Assembly: GCF_025717065.2 (NCBI RefSeq)
Contig: NZ_JAOVZO020000014.1
Location: forward strand, 1 to 64,000
Source of the DNA: Tahibacter soli
GTDB taxonomy: Bacteria > Pseudomonadota > Gammaproteobacteria > Xanthomonadales > Rhodanobacteraceae
Length of the DNA stretch: 64,000 nucleotides
Direction of reading: 5' to 3'
Positions 61,076 through 64,000 of the stretch are shown piece after piece; the first letter of the stretch is position 1; each line of letters starts with the position of its first letter. The notes under the pieces are model-generated. The model did no database searches, was not told where the DNA came from, and worked only from the letters and a program-made list of their open reading frames with translations. Both the position numbers and the translations under genes were made by a program.

Positions 61076-61134
61076 TGAAGCGCTCGCGATGAAACCCGCT
61101 CGATGAAACCCGCTCAATGAAACCTGCTCGATGA
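61072..61134 (+). promoter_or_regulatory. Chain of four overlapping mini-ORFs made of 14-base repeats
   Basis: A 14-base unit with core GATGAAACCCGCTC is repeated from 61074 to 61129 (four copies; a diverged fifth contains the radical SAM start). It creates mini-ORFs MMKRSR (61072-61092), MKPAR (61089-61106), MKPAQ (61103-61120) and MKPAR (61117-61134). Each stop overlaps the next ATG as ATGA: the first ATG overlaps the stop of the partner gene, and the last stop overlaps the ATG of the radical SAM gene at 61131. Ribosomes could pass across the 55-base gap by repeated termination and restart. No Shine-Dalgarno sequence is seen before 61131. Confidence 0.85.
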
Positions 61135-63032
61135 AACTCGTGCTCGTCGACAACCTCGTGCTGCCCGACGCCGGCGATCTGGCGATGCTCGACGTGCATC
61201 CGCACCTGGGCCTGCTCGCGCTCGCCGCCGCCGCGGAAGGCGACGGCCATCGCGTGCGCATCTACGATCCGAAACGCCTCGTGCGCACGGGCGAACTGCC
61301 GTACGACGAGACGCTGTACGCGCGCGCCGCCGAAACGATCCTGCGCGAGAGCCCCGACGCCGTCGGCTTCACGTCGCTCGGCTGCAGCTTTCTGTTCGCG
61401 CTGAACGTCGCGCAGCGGCTCAAGCGCGCCGAGCCCGACCTGCCGGTGATGCTCGGCGGTCCGCACGCGACGATGCTCGACCGGCACATCCTCGAACGCT
61501 ACGCGCCCTTCGACGTCGTGGTGCGGCACGAAGCCGACGAAATCCTGCCGGCGGTGCTCGCCGCGCTGCCGAACCGCGCATTCGAGGCGATACCGGGCAT
61601 CAGCTGGCGCGGCGCGAACGGCGCGTTCCGCGCGACGCCGGGCAAGCCGATCGTCGAGGATCTCGACCGCCTGCCGCTGTTGCCGTACGAGCACTATCCG
61701 ATCGCCGAACTCGGGCTCGACCTGTTGCGCGTCGAAGCCGGGCGCGGCTGTCCGTTCATGTGCACGTTCTGTTCGACCGCGACCTTCTTCCAGCGCAGCT
61801 TCCGCCTCAAATCGGCCGAGCGGCTCGTGCGCGAACTCGAACGGCTGCGCGACGCGTACGGCTACAGCGACTTCAAGCTCGACCACGACATGTTCACGGT
61901 GAGCAAACGCAAAGTGCGCGAGTTCTGCGAAGCCGTGCGCGGGCGCGGCTTCCGCTGGCGCGTGTCGGCGCGCGTCGACTGCGTCAACGAGGCGCTGCTC
62001 GAACAGATGGCCGACGCCGGCTGCGTCGGTCTGTACTTCGGCATCGAAACCGGTTCGGCACGCATGCAGAAGATCGCGAAGAAGCGGCTCGACCTCGACC
62101 TCGTCGCGCCGACGCTGGCCGTCACCCGCCGCGTCGGCATCGCGACGACCACGTCGTTCATCACGGGCTATCCCGAAGAAACGACCGACGACCAGGACGA
62201 CACGCTCGACATGATCGGGCGCTGCGCCGACGAAGGAAACCTTGCACAATTGCACATCCTGCAGCCCGAGCCCGGCACGCCGATGTACGACGAACTCGGC
62301 GCGCGCATCGCGTACGACGGATTCTCGAGCCCGTTCAACGCATACCTGCTCAACGGCGGCGACCGCGATCTCGTGCTCGGCGATCCCGGGACGTTCCAGA
62401 CGTACTACCACTATCCGACGTTGCTGCCGCGCGCGCGGCGCACGTTTGCGGTGCAGGCGATGGACGTGCTGCGCCGCGTCGGCCCGCTCGTGCTGCGCTA
62501 TGCGTTGAAGCGCTACGACGATCGCCTGAGCCGCCTCGTCGGCGCATGGCGCGATGCGTCGGCGACGGCCGACGCGGCGTCGCTGCTCGCCGTCGTCGCG
62601 CGCGAATTCGGCGCGCATCATCACGTCGCGTCGCTGTTCCGCTACGGACTCGAATTGCACGACGCGCAGGCCGGCGGCACGAATGCGATCGACGCGCGCT
62701 ACGACGCGCGGTGCGAATACCGGCTCGCCGTGCGCGTGCTGCCGGCGATGCACGACTGCGAACGCTGGCTCGCGCGCATCGCGCAGGCGGCGCAAGGGCG
62801 CGACCTGCTCGACGACGAGATCGACGCAGAACGCGTGACGTATCTCGTGCGTGCCGGCGCCGAGCGCGCCGCGGCGTACCGCGTCGACGACGGCGTGGCC
62901 GCGATCGTCGGCCTGTTCGACGAACCGCGGCGCTGCGCCGACGTCGCGCGTGCGCTCGACGCGGACATCGCACCCGCGTTCTTCGAACGGCTCGTCGCGC
63001 TCGGCATCCTCGCGCCGGAGCGCGCGCGTTGA
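61131..63032 (+). CDS. Cobalamin-type radical SAM enzyme with C-terminal PqqD-like domain
   Basis: 633 residues. The N-terminal B12-binding-like Rossmann domain (about 1-150) includes DAVGFTSLGCSF and MLGGPHATMLDRHI. The radical SAM domain has EAGRGCPFMCTFCSTATFF (Cys207, Cys211, Cys214) and later FGIETGSARMQKI. The last 65 residues (YLVRAGAERAAAYRVDDGVAAIVGLF to GILAPER) look like a PqqD/RRE domain, so it may bind the leader itself. In the related pathway the B12 radical SAM enzyme adds a beta-methyl to tyrosine; here Tyr71 or Trp69 could be the target. The stop overlaps the next gene's TTG. Confidence 0.88.
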   Translation: MKLVLVDNLVLPDAGDLAMLDVHPHLGLLALAAAAEGDGHRVRIYDPKRLVRTGELPYDETLYARAAETILRESPDAVGFTSLGCSFLFALNVAQRLKRAEPDLPVMLGGPHATMLDRHILERYAPFDVVVRHEADEILPAVLAALPNRAFEAIPGISWRGANGAFRATPGKPIVEDLDRLPLLPYEHYPIAELGLDLLRVEAGRGCPFMCTFCSTATFFQRSFRLKSAERLVRELERLRDAYGYSDFKLDHDMFTVSKRKVREFCEAVRGRGFRWRVSARVDCVNEALLEQMADAGCVGLYFGIETGSARMQKIAKKRLDLDLVAPTLAVTRRVGIATTTSFITGYPEETTDDQDDTLDMIGRCADEGNLAQLHILQPEPGTPMYDELGARIAYDGFSSPFNAYLLNGGDRDLVLGDPGTFQTYYHYPTLLPRARRTFAVQAMDVLRRVGPLVLRYALKRYDDRLSRLVGAWRDASATADAASLLAVVAREFGAHHHVASLFRYGLELHDAQAGGTNAIDARYDARCEYRLAVRVLPAMHDCERWLARIAQAAQGRDLLDDEIDAERVTYLVRAGAERAAAYRVDDGVAAIVGLFDEPRRCADVARALDADIAPAFFERLVALGILAPERAR

Positions 63033-64000
63033 GCGCGGCGCGGCTGTCCGCGTTCGACGCCGTCGAAGGTCTGCATCTGGCGCACGCGCTCGCGGCGCTG
63101 ACCGAACTCGGCGTGTTCGACGCGCTGCTGCGCAAGCCGCGATCGGCGCGCGCACTGGCACGAAGGCTGTCGCTCGACGAGGCGCTGCTGCGTGCGACGC
63201 TCGCGTTCGTCGCGGCACGCACCGATCTCGTCGAGCGCGGCGGCGACGTGTTTCGCGCGACCGACGCATACGACGTCGCCGCGCGATTCCAGATCGAACT
63301 CTACGCCGGCGCGTTCGCGCCGAACGCGGCGGGACTCGCCGCGTCGCTCGTCGCGCCGCGACGCGCGGGCGCGTTCGTCGACCGTCGGCGTCACGCGCAG
63401 GCGTTCGCGCAGGTGCCGGTGCGCGTCGACTCGCCGGTCGCGGCGATCGTGCTGCAACTGGATCTCGCGCCGGTGCTCGATCTCGGCTGCGGCCCCGGCA
63501 GCCTGCTGCTCGCAATGGCGCTGCAGGATTCGACGCTGCGCGCGTGGGGCATCGATGCGAACGCGGCGATGTGCCGCGTCGCGCGCGAACGGATGCGCGA
63601 GGCCGGCGTGTCCAGGCGCGTGACGATCGTGCGCGGCGACAGTCGCGAAACGTGGATCGCGCTGCCCGAACGCGTGCGATCGCAGATCCGGCTGCTCGTG
63701 GCCGGCGACGTCGCGAACGAATGGTTCGCGAACGGCGCCGAGGCGTTCGTCGCATGGCTCAAGGGGTTGCGCGCGACGTTTCCGGAGCGCGTGCTCGTGG
63801 TCGCCGACTACTACGGCCGGCTCGGCACGACGCTGCCGGCCGACCGGCAGACGCTGCTGCACGATTTCGCGCAGGCCATTTCGGGGCAGGGGATACCCGC
63901 CGCGACGCGCGAGGCGTGGGATGCGCTGTACCGCAGCGCCGGATGCCGGCTCGCGCATTGCGTCGAGGACGAGACGACGACGCGATTCGTGCATATTGTT
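63029..64000 (+). CDS. SAM-dependent methyltransferase of the RiPP cluster (cut by window edge)
   Basis: The frame is open from a TTG at 63029 (TTGA overlap with the radical SAM stop) to the last base: 324 codons seen. The N-terminal winged-helix dimerisation domain (EGLHLAHALAALTELGVFDALL, then ARRLSLDEALLRATL) is of the O-methyltransferase/hydroxyneurosporene type. The SAM site is VLDLGCGPGSLLLAMAL near residue 150, with GIDANAAM and a later VVADYYG. In the related pathway a methyltransferase acts on the beta-carbon of the new keto acid. The start codon is inferred from the overlap; no ATG start exists nearby. Confidence 0.85.
   Translation, partial: MSAARLSAFDAVEGLHLAHALAALTELGVFDALLRKPRSARALARRLSLDEALLRATLAFVAARTDLVERGGDVFRATDAYDVAARFQIELYAGAFAPNAAGLAASLVAPRRAGAFVDRRRHAQAFAQVPVRVDSPVAAIVLQLDLAPVLDLGCGPGSLLLAMALQDSTLRAWGIDANAAMCRVARERMREAGVSRRVTIVRGDSRETWIALPERVRSQIRLLVAGDVANEWFANGAEAFVAWLKGLRATFPERVLVVADYYGRLGTTLPADRQTLLHDFAQAISGQGIPAATREAWDALYRSAGCRLAHCVEDETTTRFVHIV

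Overview
The window is a chromosomal segment from a very high-GC proteobacterium. Codon third positions are almost all G or C, genes are tightly packed, and both strands carry operons. I infer the gammaproteobacterial order Lysobacterales (Xanthomonadales). One reason is the secreted beta-helix protein at 55479-57446, which ends in an IFANGFE-type tail that I associate with that group. Others are the intergenic palindromes of the GGATCCAGC / GCTGGGATGACG type at 44.8-46.0 kb and a collagenase with bacterial pre-peptidase C-terminal domains. A high-GC Burkholderiales host cannot be excluded. I see no rRNA, tRNA, CRISPR array or complete insertion sequence.

Layout. 1-3.2 kb: a LodA/LodB-type quinoprotein oxidase pair behind a good sigma-70 promoter; LodB runs off the left edge. 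3.4-4.7 kb: a CAAX protease and a secreted protein. 4.7-13.0 kb: a complete cbb3 cytochrome oxidase locus, ccoN-O-Q-P-(small membrane protein)-G-H-I-S plus a TauE/SafE-family protein, mostly joined by 4-base stop/start overlaps and headed by a perfect Fnr/Anr box. 13.2-16.5 kb: hemN, a ribonucleotide-reductase-like protein that lacks the catalytic middle, a second Fnr-like box, and a Crp/Fnr regulator without the iron-sulfur cysteines. 16.6-18.3 kb: an orphan response regulator, a possible tiny gene and an Slp-like protein. 18.3-23.3 kb: a phospholipase-C-like protein, a sulfatase and a three-part lectin/endotoxin-like/lectin protein. 23.4-28.3 kb: a TetR-controlled RND efflux operon.

28.6-44.7 kb: twin 110-residue proteins of unknown role, an S9 peptidase, a split NERD/UvrD-type helicase, an M9 collagenase, an Lrp-type regulator, a Nei-type glycosylase with a DUF72 partner, an AsmA-like gene interrupted at an A7 run, a DsbA-like protein, an EamA transporter and a cyclase. 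44.7-46.0 kb is a gene-free repeat island. 46-57.5 kb holds an ion-channel-like protein, a TPR glycosyltransferase-like protein, a NemR-like regulator with its target oxidoreductase, a sulfotransferase-like protein, a CocE/NonD hydrolase, a glutaminase and the beta-helix protein.

The most interesting part is the right end (57.6-64.0 kb). A cytochrome P450, a 72-residue precursor peptide ending Trp-Leu-Tyr-Asp, a DUF692/MNIO enzyme, a PqqD-like recognition partner, a cobalamin-type radical SAM enzyme and a methyltransferase (cut by the window edge) lie on one strand. This set matches the enzyme types known for C-terminal aminopyruvate-forming RiPPs from Burkholderia. Here the aromatic pair near the C-terminus is Trp/Tyr rather than Tyr/Tyr, so the product is probably a new variant. 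Its genes are joined by unusual translation features, including a chain of four overlapping mini-ORFs in front of the radical SAM gene.
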